Origin: Prevotellaceae bacterium UBA4372
GTDB taxonomy: Bacteria > Bacteroidota > Bacteroidia > Bacteroidales > Bacteroidaceae
NCBI GenBank assembly: GCA_002391275.1
Contig: DGSC01000013.1
Span: 3,073 to 23,541 of the forward strand
Direction of reading: 5' to 3'
DNA length: 20,469 nucleotides
Under the pieces are notes generated by a model. That model did no database searches, was not told the DNA's origin, and saw nothing but the letters and a program-made list of their open reading frames with translations. Shown piece by piece: positions 1 through 8,073 of the stretch. Position 1 is the stretch's first letter. Each line of letters begins with the position of its first letter. The position numbers and the translations under genes were made by a program.

Positions 1-27
1 TTGCTCTACCAACTGAGCCATATCGGC
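1..27 (-). tRNA. tRNA, 5' half only, cut by window edge
   Basis: Read on the minus strand, bases 27 to 1 give an acceptor 5' strand GCCGATA, the two linker bases TG, and a D-arm with stem GCTC/GAGC enclosing AGTTGGTA. This is the canonical start of a bacterial tRNA. The anticodon lies outside the window, so the amino acid cannot be read. A Bacteroidetes-type promoter sits about 60 bases upstream on the same strand. Confidence 0.85.
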
Positions 28-85
28 AAGTTCTGCTGTCATACAAACGGGCTTCGTCAGCCTGATTGCTTTTCAAAACCGAGCG

Positions 86-120
86 CAAAGGTAGTATATT
101 TTCTCTTACTCACCAACAAA
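86..120 (-). promoter_or_regulatory. Promoter for the tRNA (Bacteroidetes -7/-33)
   Basis: On the minus strand TACCTTTG occupies 93-86 and matches the TAnnTTTG -7 box. A TTTG at 120-117 lies 23 bases upstream, slightly more than the usual 19-21. It points toward the tRNA. Confidence 0.6.
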
Positions 121-187
121 CTCACCATTTTTTTCTTCCTAAATCTACTTTTTCTTGCGAATAAAGCTGTTCTTTTCGCTAATACAC

Positions 188-195
188 TAACTTTG
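188..195 (+). promoter_or_regulatory. -7 box for the CE12 esterase gene
   Basis: TAACTTTG at 188-195 matches TAnnTTTG. No convincing -33 TTTG is seen at the expected distance. Transcription would start near 202, after the first in-frame ATG at 200, so it supports translation from the ATG at 251. Confidence 0.6.
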
Positions 196-250
196 CGCTT
201 TGATAATACATCATTCACAATTCTTTATTCACATTTTCCCTCTCTCCAAT

Positions 251-1546
251 ATGCATAGGTTAGCAACTCTTTTCCTTGCGCTTCTCATGATGTCTGCCGT
301 ACGGGCGCAGTCGTGGACCTTTGATTTCAGTTCGTCAAAGAGCCGGCAGGCTGGCGTCACTAAGGTGGCTACAACGGATCGCTACGACTCGTCGTCAGAT
401 TATGGATTCGACTTCATTGCGTCGCCCACAAAAATAGGGTCGACCGAACCGTTCTTCTTCAGCGTGCGCGTGCCCGATGGCAACTATCGCGTCACCGTGA
501 CGCTCGGGTCGCGCCGACGTGCCGCCGTAACTACCGTGCGGGCAGAGAGCCGGCGTCTCTTCGTGGAAAACATGGCAACGAAGAAAGGCGAGCTGCGCGA
601 TGTGGCTTTCATCGTTCATAAACATTCGCCTCAAATTGACGAGCATCAGCGTATGCGTCTGAAGCCGCGTGAGCTGCAGAAACTCAATTTCGACGATCGC
701 CTGACCTTGGAAATCAATGGCGACGCACCGGCATGCACGCGCATTCGCATCGAACGCGACGATACGGTGCCAACGCTTTTCCTTTGCGGCAACAGCACTG
801 TCGTCGACCAGGACAACGAGCCATGGGCTTCGTGGGGACAGATGATTACACGCTGGTTCGGCGATAAGATAGCAGTCGCTAATTTCGCAGAGAGCGGCGA
901 GACGGCCAGCACCTTTATCGCAGCCAACCGTCTGGAAAAGGCGTTGTCGATGATGAAGGCTGGCGACTACCTCATCGCCGAGTTCGGACACAACGACCAG
1001 AAGCAGCGCGGACCCGGCATGGGTGCCTACTACAACTTCTCAACAGCCCTTAAGACATTTATCGATGAGACACGTGCGCGTGGAGCTATGCCCATTTTTG
1101 TGACGCCTACACAACGGCGCACCTTCAACAATGGACATATTCAGGATTCACATGCCAACTACCCCGAAGCCATGCGAGCCGTGGCGCAACGCGAAAATGT
1201 GCCGCTGATCGACCTTAACGAGATGACACGCACGCTCTACGAGGCCCTTGGAGAAGAAGGTAGCAAACGGGCCTTTGTCCACTATCCAGCCGGCAGCTAT
1301 CCAGGACAGACTTCGGATTTTAAGGACAACACTCATTTCAATCCTTATGGCGCATACGAGATTGCGAAATGTATCATCGAGGGCATGCGCCAACTACAGC
1401 TTCCCCTTTGCAGTGCCTTACGGGAAGAATATGTGCAGAAATATCCGCTCGGGGCTCCCTTCAATCCTGCTCAGCCCGATGAATTATCGTCGTTCCATTG
1501 GGTCGACTCTCCCTTTTTCGAGGCTCAGAAACCTGATGGAAACTGA
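251..1546 (+). CDS. Secreted rhamnogalacturonan acetylesterase-like SGNH hydrolase (CE12)
   Basis: Predicted 431-residue exported esterase that would remove acetyl groups from the rhamnogalacturonan backbone of pectin. Residues 1-20 are a signal peptide ending ..SAVRAQ. Residues 21-170 look like an N-terminal beta-sandwich, and the SGNH catalytic domain follows. Its blocks are GNST at 180-183 (Ser182 the likely nucleophile), SGE at 215-217, GHND at 246-249 and DNTH at 359-362 (Asp359 and His362 the likely acid/base pair). The Asn in GNS in place of the textbook GDS is, as I recall, usual in Bacteroidetes CE12 proteins. An in-frame ATG at 200 would add 17 residues before the signal peptide and overlaps the predicted transcription start, so 251 was chosen. 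The HAD gene follows after 61 bases with no clear promoter and may be co-transcribed. Family call is confident; exact substrate is inferred. Confidence 0.85.
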   Translation: MHRLATLFLALLMMSAVRAQSWTFDFSSSKSRQAGVTKVATTDRYDSSSDYGFDFIASPTKIGSTEPFFFSVRVPDGNYRVTVTLGSRRRAAVTTVRAESRRLFVENMATKKGELRDVAFIVHKHSPQIDEHQRMRLKPRELQKLNFDDRLTLEINGDAPACTRIRIERDDTVPTLFLCGNSTVVDQDNEPWASWGQMITRWFGDKIAVANFAESGETASTFIAANRLEKALSMMKAGDYLIAEFGHNDQKQRGPGMGAYYNFSTALKTFIDETRARGAMPIFVTPTQRRTFNNGHIQDSHANYPEAMRAVAQRENVPLIDLNEMTRTLYEALGEEGSKRAFVHYPAGSYPGQTSDFKDNTHFNPYGAYEIAKCIIEGMRQLQLPLCSALREEYVQKYPLGAPFNPAQPDELSSFHWVDSPFFEAQKPDGN

Positions 1547-1607
1547 CGTGAATGGGGTGTAATACGAATTTCAGATAAACCTACGCGCACACGCGCATAT
1601 ATATTAT

Positions 1608-2228
1608 ATGATAAAAAACATTGTATTTGATTTTGGCGGCGTCATCTTTGATCTGGCTTACGAACAGGCAGTAGAAAGTTTCAAACGTATAGGTCTTACG
1701 GACGCCGACCAACGTCTCGACCGCTATCATCAGCGAGGAATCTTCGAAGAACTTGAGTCGGGACGCATCACACCTGAAGCCTTCCGTCAAGAACTTAGTC
1801 TCATGTGCCATCGTGAGCTTACACACGACGAGGTACTCTCTGCATGGCTTGGATATGTAGGAGGACCTGTCGACGTGAGGCGACTTGACGCCATCGACGA
1901 CCTGCGCGGCCGTGGCTATCGGACTTTCCTCCTCTCAAACACCAATCCATACGTCCAGCAATGGGCCGAGAGCAATGATTTCTGCGCCTATGGCCGACCT
2001 CTCAGCAGCTATATGGATAAGTGTTACACCTCTTTTGAAGTTGGTATCATGAAACCCGATGAAGGCATCTTCCGTCACATGCTTGCTGATGCAGGCATCG
2101 AGCCTGCCGAAACGCTCTTCCTCGACGATAGCACAGCCAATATTGAAGCAGCTCGCAAACTGGGTATCAATGGTTTATTGGTACAAAAAAACAGCGACTG
2201 GAGAGCCGCTGTCTATGAGCTTTTATAA
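1608..2228 (+). CDS. HAD-superfamily phosphatase, YihX-like
   Basis: Cytoplasmic 206-residue haloacid-dehalogenase-type hydrolase. Motif I is FDFGGV, with Asp8 as the nucleophile. The second Asp of the usual DxD is replaced by Gly10, as in E. coli YihX (DLGNV), an alpha-D-glucose-1-phosphate phosphatase. Motif II is LLSNTN (Ser110), motif III is Lys149 in GIMKP, and motif IV is FLDDS (Asp173, Asp174). A helical cap lies at about residues 17-85. Length and motif spacing match YihX closely, so a small sugar phosphate is the best guess for substrate, but sequence alone does not fix it. It lies 61 bases after the esterase gene and ends just before a strong hairpin, suggesting a two-gene transcript. 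Confidence 0.85.
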   Translation: MIKNIVFDFGGVIFDLAYEQAVESFKRIGLTDADQRLDRYHQRGIFEELESGRITPEAFRQELSLMCHRELTHDEVLSAWLGYVGGPVDVRRLDAIDDLRGRGYRTFLLSNTNPYVQQWAESNDFCAYGRPLSSYMDKCYTSFEVGIMKPDEGIFRHMLADAGIEPAETLFLDDSTANIEAARKLGINGLLVQKNSDWRAAVYELL

Positions 2229-2231
2229 TCC

Positions 2232-2261
2232 TTGTACGGCCTTGATTTCAAGGCCGTACAA
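2232..2261 (+). terminator. Hairpin terminator after the HAD gene
   Basis: A perfect 14-bp inverted repeat has arms 2232-2245 and 2248-2261 and begins 3 bases after the HAD stop codon. The tail CTTCTTTATTATA is only moderately T-rich. It probably ends the esterase-HAD transcript. Confidence 0.75.
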
Positions 2262-2293
2262 CTTCTTTATTATAGGGTATATTTAGTATTTGC

Positions 2294-2354
2294 GTGTATG
2301 CCCGTGCATATAGTCCTGCCTATAGGATGCATACACCATTCATAGGTGTTTTTT
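2294..2354 (+). promoter_or_regulatory. Overlapping alternative hairpins upstream of trpB2
   Basis: GTGTATGC (2294-2301) can pair with GCATACAC (2329-2336), with an inner TATAG/CTATA stem. ACACC (2333-2337) can instead pair with GGTGT (2345-2349), followed by six T (2349-2354). The two pairings share 2333-2336 and exclude each other, an attenuator-like layout. The best trpB2 promoter lies downstream, so this may only be a second terminator of the preceding operon. Confidence 0.35.
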
Positions 2355-2386
2355 GCCCGTTTATATAGAAATGGTCTGGAATGTAG

Positions 2387-2416
2387 TTTATGATTGTTGC
2401 TAAATATATATTTTTG
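2387..2416 (+). promoter_or_regulatory. Probable trpB2 promoter
   Basis: TATTTTTG at 2409-2416 matches the TAnnTTTG -7 box. TTTA at 2387-2390 is a weak -33 element 18 bases upstream. A start near 2423 would give a leader of about 40 bases. Confidence 0.5.
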
Positions 2417-2462
2417 CATTGACAAAATAATCATATTATAATTCAATTTATTTTAAGCCATC

Positions 2463-3830
2463 ATGAGCGAAAAGATAAAACGTTTTATCCTGCCTGAGAA
2501 TGAGATACCCAGACAATGGTATAACATACAGGCCGACATGGTCAACAAACCGTTGCCCCCTCTTAATCCTGCAACAAAGGAACCTCTTAAACCCGAGGAT
2601 TTGTATCCCATCTTTGCTGAGGAACTTGCCCGACAAGAACTCAATCAGAAGGATGCATGGATTGACATTCCAGAGGATGTCCGCGAGATGTATAAATACT
2701 ATCGTTCGACGCCACTCGTGAGAGCTTTTGGCTTAGAGAAGGCTCTCGGAACGCCGGCACACATCTATTTCAAGAACGAAAGCGTCAGCCCTGTAGGCAG
2801 TCACAAGCTTAATTCTGCACTCCCTCAGGCATACTACAACAAGCAACAAGGTGTAACCAACATTACCACAGAGACTGGTGCCGGTCAGTGGGGTGCTGCT
2901 TTGTCATACGCCGCATCGGTATATGGTCTGGAGTGTGCGGTATATCAGGTGAAGATAAGCTACAACCAAAAACCTTATCGTCGCTCTATCATGCAGACCT
3001 TCGGAGCTACCGTAGAGGCATCGCCCTCTATGTCGACACGTGCCGGAAAAGATATCATCACGCGCGATCCGATGAACCAAGGTTCGCTCGGAACGGCTAT
3101 ATCCGAGGCCATTGAGTTGGCTATGACGACGCCCAACTGTAAGTACACCCTCGGCTCGGTGCTCAACCATGTGGCTCTTCATCAAAGTATTATCGGTCTT
3201 GAAGCAGAGAAGCAGATGGCGATGGCTGGTGAGTATCCCGATGTTGTCATAGCCTGTTTCGGCGGTGGCTCAAACTTCGGCGGTGTAGCCTTCCCTTTCA
3301 TGCGCCATAACATATTGGAAGGTAAACATACACGCTTTGTAGCAGCCGAGCCTTCGTCGTGCCCCAAGCTCACACGCGGCGTGTTCCAATACGATTTCGG
3401 TGATGAGGCTGGATATACACCTCTGCTTCCGATGTTCACACTGGGCCATAATTTCATGCCTGCTAATATACATGCCGGAGGCCTTCGCTATCATGGAGCT
3501 GGTGTTATCGTCAGCCAGTTGCTCAAAGATGGTCTCATGGAGGCTGTTGACATACCTCAGCTGGAGACATTTAAGGCTGGAACGCTCTTTGCCCGCGCCG
3601 AGGGTATTATTCCTGCACCTGAAAGCTCCCATGCCATTGCGGCCACAATCCGCGAGGCATTGCGTTGCAAGGAAACAGGTGAGGAGAAAGTCATCCTCTT
3701 TAATCTTAGCGGTCATGGACTCATTGACATGAGTGCCTACGATCAATATCTTTCGGGGAATTTACAGAATTACGAGGTTACTGATGAACAAGTAGCAGCA
3801 AATATCTCTCAACTTGAGAAAATAATTTAA
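2463..3830 (+). CDS. trpB: Tryptophan synthase beta chain, TrpB2 type
   Basis: A 455-residue PLP enzyme that joins indole and serine to make tryptophan. The PLP lysine is Lys115 in GSHKLNSA. The catalytic glutamate is Glu137 in ETGAGQWG. The phosphate-binding glycine loop is GGGSN at 267-271. It is longer than the roughly 400 residues of TrpB1 and carries the extended N-terminus and internal sequence of the TrpB2 group. TrpB2 proteins bind TrpA weakly or not at all and are thought to salvage free indole. No trpA or other trp gene is present here, and hairpins flank the gene on both sides, so it is probably transcribed alone. The start at 2463 gives the standard N-terminus MSEKIKRF. Whether the cell also has a TrpA-coupled TrpB1 cannot be seen in this window. 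Confidence 0.93.
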   Translation: MSEKIKRFILPENEIPRQWYNIQADMVNKPLPPLNPATKEPLKPEDLYPIFAEELARQELNQKDAWIDIPEDVREMYKYYRSTPLVRAFGLEKALGTPAHIYFKNESVSPVGSHKLNSALPQAYYNKQQGVTNITTETGAGQWGAALSYAASVYGLECAVYQVKISYNQKPYRRSIMQTFGATVEASPSMSTRAGKDIITRDPMNQGSLGTAISEAIELAMTTPNCKYTLGSVLNHVALHQSIIGLEAEKQMAMAGEYPDVVIACFGGGSNFGGVAFPFMRHNILEGKHTRFVAAEPSSCPKLTRGVFQYDFGDEAGYTPLLPMFTLGHNFMPANIHAGGLRYHGAGVIVSQLLKDGLMEAVDIPQLETFKAGTLFARAEGIIPAPESSHAIAATIREALRCKETGEEKVILFNLSGHGLIDMSAYDQYLSGNLQNYEVTDEQVAANISQLEKII

Positions 3831-3901
3831 GAAAAGTGGACTATTGCTACAACATAAACACAAAACAAAACACGACAATCTAAACAACCTCTTAATTCAT
3901 T

Positions 3902-3933
3902 ACGGGCGGCATTTCGCAGGAAATGCCGCCCGT
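3902..3933. terminator. Bidirectional terminator between trpB2 and dsbD
   Basis: A perfect 14-bp stem has arms 3902-3915 and 3920-3933 around a GCAG loop. It lies between two convergent genes. T-rich flanks are short on both sides. It probably serves both transcripts. Confidence 0.8.
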
Positions 3934-3977
3934 TTGCAGTAGTAATAAGATACGATTTGTATCTTCTATATATGATG

Positions 3978-6080
3978 TTATTTTCTGTTTTTAAAAGCCT
4001 TTAAGCCATTCTCAAGCCAGCGAACGAAGGCATCAACATCCTCTTTGTAGCTATAAGCACCAGCCAAAGGATGACCTTGGTGGTCGGTTAGCACGTAAAA
4101 CGGTTGAGTCTGTGCACCGAACTTCGAACGCTGAAGGTAGCTCCATCGGTCGCCAACGGTGCGAAGCTTGCGCACGCTGCCGTCGGTCTCTGTAACCTCA
4201 ACTGTCTGGGGCAATGGAGTCTTGTCGTCAACATAAAGGCTGACAAGCACATACTCCTCAGTCATTAGCTGTTTTACCTTGGCGTCAGGCCATACAGCAG
4301 CTTCCATCTTACGGCAATTAACGCAACCGAAGCCTGTGAAATCAAGCATTACTGGTTTGCCGGCACGTTGGGCGGCCTCTATACCAGCCTCATAGTCGGT
4401 GTAGACAGCCTCTACGGTATTGGTGTTGAGGTTAAAGTCCTGCGTCCACATTGGTGGCGCAAAGGCACTGACAGCCTTACAAGGAGCACCCCATAAGCCA
4501 GATACCATATATAGCGCAAAGGCAAGCACGCAGAGAGCCGAAAGGAAGCGTGTGACGCCAATCTTCGGGCGGGCCACGACGTTACCCTCGTCGTCGTATT
4601 CATCCTCGTCGTGAGGCAAACGAATCCATCCCAGGAGATAGCAGCCCATAAGGCCAAAGATAAGAATCCACAAACAGAGGAATGTTTCACGATCCAGCAG
4701 GCGCCAACCATAGGCAAGGTCGGCAACGCTAAGGAATTTCAAGGCGAAGGCAAGTTCCACAAGTCCGAGTACGACTTTGATTACGTTCATCCAGTTGCCG
4801 CTTTTGGGAGCAGACTTAAGCCATGTAGGGAACATTGCGAAGAGGGTAAACGGGGCGGCCAGGGCCAAGGCAAAACCTAACATGCCAACAACAGGTGCGT
4901 CAATGGAACCGCTTGTTACCATGTCGACCAACAAGAGGCCAATAATGGGACCGGTGCATGAGAATGAAACAAGCACCAACGTCAAGGCCATAAAGAAGAT
5001 GGAGATGAGTCCTGTGGTCGATGAGGCTTTCTCGTCCATTTTAGTAGACCATGACGACGGCAGTGTGATCTCAAATCCTCCAAGGAACGAGGCCGCAAAC
5101 ACAACAAGTAAAGCGAACAGGAAGAGGTTGAATATGGCATTTGTTGAAAGTGCGTTGAGCGAAGATGGTCCCCAGATCAGCGTGACGAGTAAGCCTAACC
5201 CCACATATATCAATACGATAGAGAGTCCGTATAGTAATGCATCCTTGATGCCTTTGCGCTTATCGTCTTTTGCTCGTTTGAGGAAAAAACTAACAGTCAT
5301 CGGGATAATGGGCCATACGCACGGGGTAAGTAGCGCAATCAAGCCGCCCGCAATGCCCAAAAGAAAGATACCCCATAACGAGCGGGAGCTGGTGTCGCTC
5401 TCAGCGTCGAGAGCATGTAATTCATCAATGACAGGATCCCACAGCGTGCCTTCACCTATTTCCGAACTGGCCGTTGTGGAGGATGTGGCAAGCGTGTCGG
5501 CTACTGTAAGCGTGTCAGCAGCGACTGGCACGTCGTCCTCTTTTTTCTCTTCAGTTGTTTTGTTGTCCGGCTTCTCTTCTGCTTTCTCTTCAGTTTTGAG
5601 ATTGGCTTTGCCGCTTAAGCTGAATTCAACGTTTGTAGGCGGCATGCAGTTCTCGTCGTTGCATGCGCCATAGTTGAGATATCCTATGGCCTTCCAGTTG
5701 CCACCTTTAAGTTTCAAGCGCTGGGTTGCTGTTGCTCGCTTCTCCACGAACGAGACCTCACATTCGAAAATGGGGTCCATTATTCGTTGCGGGGCAGGGG
5801 AAAGGCGCAACGCTCCTTGGGACTCTGCGCCTTCAAGCGTTTCAAACTTGATTGTCATGGGGGTGGGACCGCCGGTGTTGTCGGGACCATAAACGTGCCA
5901 ACCATCATCGATAACGAAGGTAAACACAAGGTCTGTCATGTCGGCTTTTCCTGCAACAGGCTTTTGTTCAACAGTAGCCTTCACAGGATTAGCCAAGCCT
6001 ATCTGTGCCTGAGCGGCAAAGTCACACATCAACAAAAGAGCCACAACGGACAATAGTCTTAAAAAGTACTTCATAAACAT
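3978..6080 (-). CDS. dsbD: Thiol:disulfide interchange protein DsbD
   Basis: A 700-residue inner-membrane protein that carries electrons from cytoplasmic thioredoxin to periplasmic thiol proteins. A signal peptide (about 1-26) precedes an N-terminal DsbD-alpha immunoglobulin-like domain with Cys140/Cys145 in YGACNDENC. A charged Glu/Lys/Thr linker spans about 162-230. The eight-helix membrane domain has its redox pair at Cys254 (LTPCVWP) and Cys375 (SFSCTGP). The C-terminal thioredoxin-like gamma domain carries Cys586-V-N-Cys589. All three redox pairs are present, so the protein should be functional. A second ATG two codons in (6074) is an equally possible start. The longer linker is the main departure from the E. 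coli protein (about 565 residues). The nearby secreted TlpA-like thioredoxin (14708-15553) is a plausible client. Confidence 0.92.
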   Translation of the reverse strand: MFMKYFLRLLSVVALLLMCDFAAQAQIGLANPVKATVEQKPVAGKADMTDLVFTFVIDDGWHVYGPDNTGGPTPMTIKFETLEGAESQGALRLSPAPQRIMDPIFECEVSFVEKRATATQRLKLKGGNWKAIGYLNYGACNDENCMPPTNVEFSLSGKANLKTEEKAEEKPDNKTTEEKKEDDVPVAADTLTVADTLATSSTTASSEIGEGTLWDPVIDELHALDAESDTSSRSLWGIFLLGIAGGLIALLTPCVWPIIPMTVSFFLKRAKDDKRKGIKDALLYGLSIVLIYVGLGLLVTLIWGPSSLNALSTNAIFNLFLFALLVVFAASFLGGFEITLPSSWSTKMDEKASSTTGLISIFFMALTLVLVSFSCTGPIIGLLLVDMVTSGSIDAPVVGMLGFALALAAPFTLFAMFPTWLKSAPKSGNWMNVIKVVLGLVELAFALKFLSVADLAYGWRLLDRETFLCLWILIFGLMGCYLLGWIRLPHDEDEYDDEGNVVARPKIGVTRFLSALCVLAFALYMVSGLWGAPCKAVSAFAPPMWTQDFNLNTNTVEAVYTDYEAGIEAAQRAGKPVMLDFTGFGCVNCRKMEAAVWPDAKVKQLMTEEYVLVSLYVDDKTPLPQTVEVTETDGSVRKLRTVGDRWSYLQRSKFGAQTQPFYVLTDHQGHPLAGAYSYKEDVDAFVRWLENGLKAFKNRK

Positions 6081-6105
6081 ATAATGTGCTAAGTTATTTT
6101 GGCCG

Positions 6106-6113
6106 CAAATTTA
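6106..6113 (-). promoter_or_regulatory. -7 box for dsbD
   Basis: On the minus strand 6113-6106 reads TAAATTTG and matches TAnnTTTG. No clear TTTG is seen 19-21 bases upstream. The leader would be about 20 bases. Confidence 0.5.
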
Positions 6114-6284
6114 CAATAATTAATTGAATTGGAACTTAAAATACAAAATATTTTGTTCAATGTTCAATGGCTGCTTTAGGCGGAAGAGGGCAGGGGTGAA
6201 CCATTTTATCGCTTTCTTCATGTAATAAATCCGTCTCATTTAAAATAAGTATGACCAAAGGGCAAGTTTTAAAAAGATTATTCG

Positions 6285-6292
6285 TAACTTTG
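6285..6292 (+). promoter_or_regulatory. -7 box for the ABC-F gene
   Basis: TAACTTTG at 6285-6292 matches TAnnTTTG. The -33 element is not clear. Transcription would begin near 6299, about 85 bases before the start codon. Confidence 0.55.
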
Positions 6293-6386
6293 CAGCCGCA
6301 AAAAGCGTGTCTCAAGTACTGACGACATCCTATTTTTGATTAAGATAGGTTATTAAGGCATTCAACAAAAACGTAAATATAATTCA

Positions 6387-8009
6387 ATGATTACAGTATC
6401 GAATCTGGCCATTCAATTCGGCAAACGTGTCCTGTACAAGGACGTCAACATGAAGTTCACCAATGGTAATATCTATGGCGTTATTGGCGCAAATGGTGCT
6501 GGCAAGTCGACTCTCTTGAAAGCCATCAGTGGCGAGTTGGAGCCAAACAAAGGCACCATAGAACTGGGACCAGGCGAGCGACTGAGTGTTCTTTCGCAGG
6601 ACCACTTCCAGTACGACGACCAGACAGTGCTTGATACGGTGTTGATGGGACATACGGTGCTCTGGGATATCATGCATGAGCGCGATGCGCTCTACATGAA
6701 AGAAGATTTCAGTGACGCCGATGGTATTCGTGTTGCCGAGCTCGAAGAGAAGTTCGCAGAAATGGGTGGCTACACGGCCGAGAGTGATGCCGGTGCCTTG
6801 CTCAGTGGCTTGGGCATCAAGGAGAAGAAGCATCAAATGCTCATGCGCGATCTGTCGGGTAAGGAAAAGGTGCGTGTGATGTTGGCAAAGGCGCTTTTTG
6901 GAGAACCGGACAACTTGCTGCTTGATGAGCCTACCAATGACCTGGACCTCGATACTGTACAATGGCTTGAGCAATATCTCTCGGAGTTTGAGCATACCGT
7001 GTTGGTCGTAAGCCACGACCGTCACTTCCTTGATGCTGTATGTACGCATACTGTTGATATAGACTTTGGCAAAGTTACCCTCTTTGCAGGTAACTATTCA
7101 TTCTGGTATGAGAGCTCTCAGCTGGCGCTGCGTCAGGCGCAGAACCAAAAGGCCAAGGCAGAAGAAAAGCGTAAGGAACTGGAGGAATTTATCCGCCGCT
7201 TCAGTGCCAATGTGGCAAAGTCGAAGCAGACAACTTCGCGCAAGAAGATGCTTGAGAAACTCAACGTTGACGAGATACAGCCTTCTACACGTAAGTACCC
7301 AGGCATCATTTTCCAAATGGATCGAGAACCAGGCAACCAGATTCTCGAAGTAGAAGGCTTGAAGGCTGTTGCAGAGGATGGAACAGTACTCTTCGACAAT
7401 GTGTCGTTCAATATAGAAAAAGGTCAGAAAACCGTATTCCTCAGTCATGATCCTCGCGCCATGACGGCTCTCTTCGAGATCATTAACGGTAATCGTGAGC
7501 CTCAAGCGGGATCTTTTAAGTGGGGGCTGACTATCACCACAGCCTACTTGCCACTTGATAATACGGAGTTCTTCCAATCTGAGAAGAACCTTGTCGACTG
7601 GTTGATGCAGTATGGCGAGGGTAACGAAGTGTTCATGAAGGGCTATCTTGGACGAATGCTTTTCTCCGGCGAAGAGGTCTTAAAGAAAGTGAACGTGCTT
7701 TCAGGTGGTGAGCGCATGCGTTGCATGATAGCCCGTATGCAGCTGAAAAATGCCAACTGCCTCATCCTCGATACTCCGACCAACCACCTCGACCTTGAAA
7801 GTATTCAGGCGTTCAACAATAACCTGAAACTGTTCAAAGGCAACATCCTGTTTGCATCGCACGACCATGAGTTCATTCAGACCGTAGCTAACCGCATCAT
7901 TGAGCTTACGCCTACGGGCATCATTGATAAACTGATGGATTACGACGACTATATCAGTGACGACCGCATACGCGAACAGAAAGCTCGAATGTATGGCGAG
8001 GAGTTGTAG
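6387..8009 (+). CDS. ABC-F ATPase, YbiT-like, with degenerate second ATP site
   Basis: A 540-residue soluble protein with two ABC domains and no membrane segments, the ABC-F layout of ribosome-associated translation factors. Domain 1 is intact: Walker A GANGAGKST (34-42), signature LSGKE (156-160), Walker B with DEPTNDLD (catalytic Glu181) and switch His210. A charged linker (about 245-305) joins the domains. Domain 2 keeps a canonical signature LSGGE (438-442) and switch His492, but its Walker A position reads FLSHDPRAMT (351-360) with no GxxGxGKS/T, and the Walker B glutamate is Thr463 (LDTPTNHLD). E. coli YbiT, which matches in length and linker motifs, has a normal Walker A there. Domain 2 therefore probably binds nucleotide poorly at its own P-loop. 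A housekeeping translation factor is more likely than antibiotic resistance. tcdA follows after 64 bases. Confidence 0.88.
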   Translation: MITVSNLAIQFGKRVLYKDVNMKFTNGNIYGVIGANGAGKSTLLKAISGELEPNKGTIELGPGERLSVLSQDHFQYDDQTVLDTVLMGHTVLWDIMHERDALYMKEDFSDADGIRVAELEEKFAEMGGYTAESDAGALLSGLGIKEKKHQMLMRDLSGKEKVRVMLAKALFGEPDNLLLDEPTNDLDLDTVQWLEQYLSEFEHTVLVVSHDRHFLDAVCTHTVDIDFGKVTLFAGNYSFWYESSQLALRQAQNQKAKAEEKRKELEEFIRRFSANVAKSKQTTSRKKMLEKLNVDEIQPSTRKYPGIIFQMDREPGNQILEVEGLKAVAEDGTVLFDNVSFNIEKGQKTVFLSHDPRAMTALFEIINGNREPQAGSFKWGLTITTAYLPLDNTEFFQSEKNLVDWLMQYGEGNEVFMKGYLGRMLFSGEEVLKKVNVLSGGERMRCMIARMQLKNANCLILDTPTNHLDLESIQAFNNNLKLFKGNILFASHDHEFIQTVANRIIELTPTGIIDKLMDYDDYISDDRIREQKARMYGEEL

Positions 8010-8073
8010 GGCGACATTGCATAAGGGCAACGTCGAGTAATTCACGCGCGAACATTATTTATTTAGTACAGGC

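Larger units (their letters stand above)
6081..6386. other. 306-base divergent intergenic region, dsbD / ABC-F
   Basis: It holds two divergent -7 boxes, one for dsbD near its left end and one for the ABC-F gene at 6285-6292. The ABC-F leader of about 85 bases contains only a weak 5-bp CCTAT/ATAGG hairpin (about 6329-6350). No coding frame or RNA gene was recognised. Confidence 0.6.

Noticed and set aside
200..250. ATG at 200 as start of the CE12 esterase
   Set aside because: It precedes the predicted transcription start from the -7 box at 188-195 and would put 17 residues before a clear signal peptide starting at 251.
3910..3922. 13-base sequence CATTTCGCAGGAA, also at 12600-12612
   Set aside because: It forms the loop side of a hairpin at the first site and lies outside the strong hairpin at the second; no shared flanks, so probably coincidence.
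4777..5673. 298-codon open frame antisense to dsbD
   Set aside because: Its composition is low complexity (Ser/Ala/Val runs), it mirrors the membrane domain and linker of dsbD, and dsbD has all its redox motifs.
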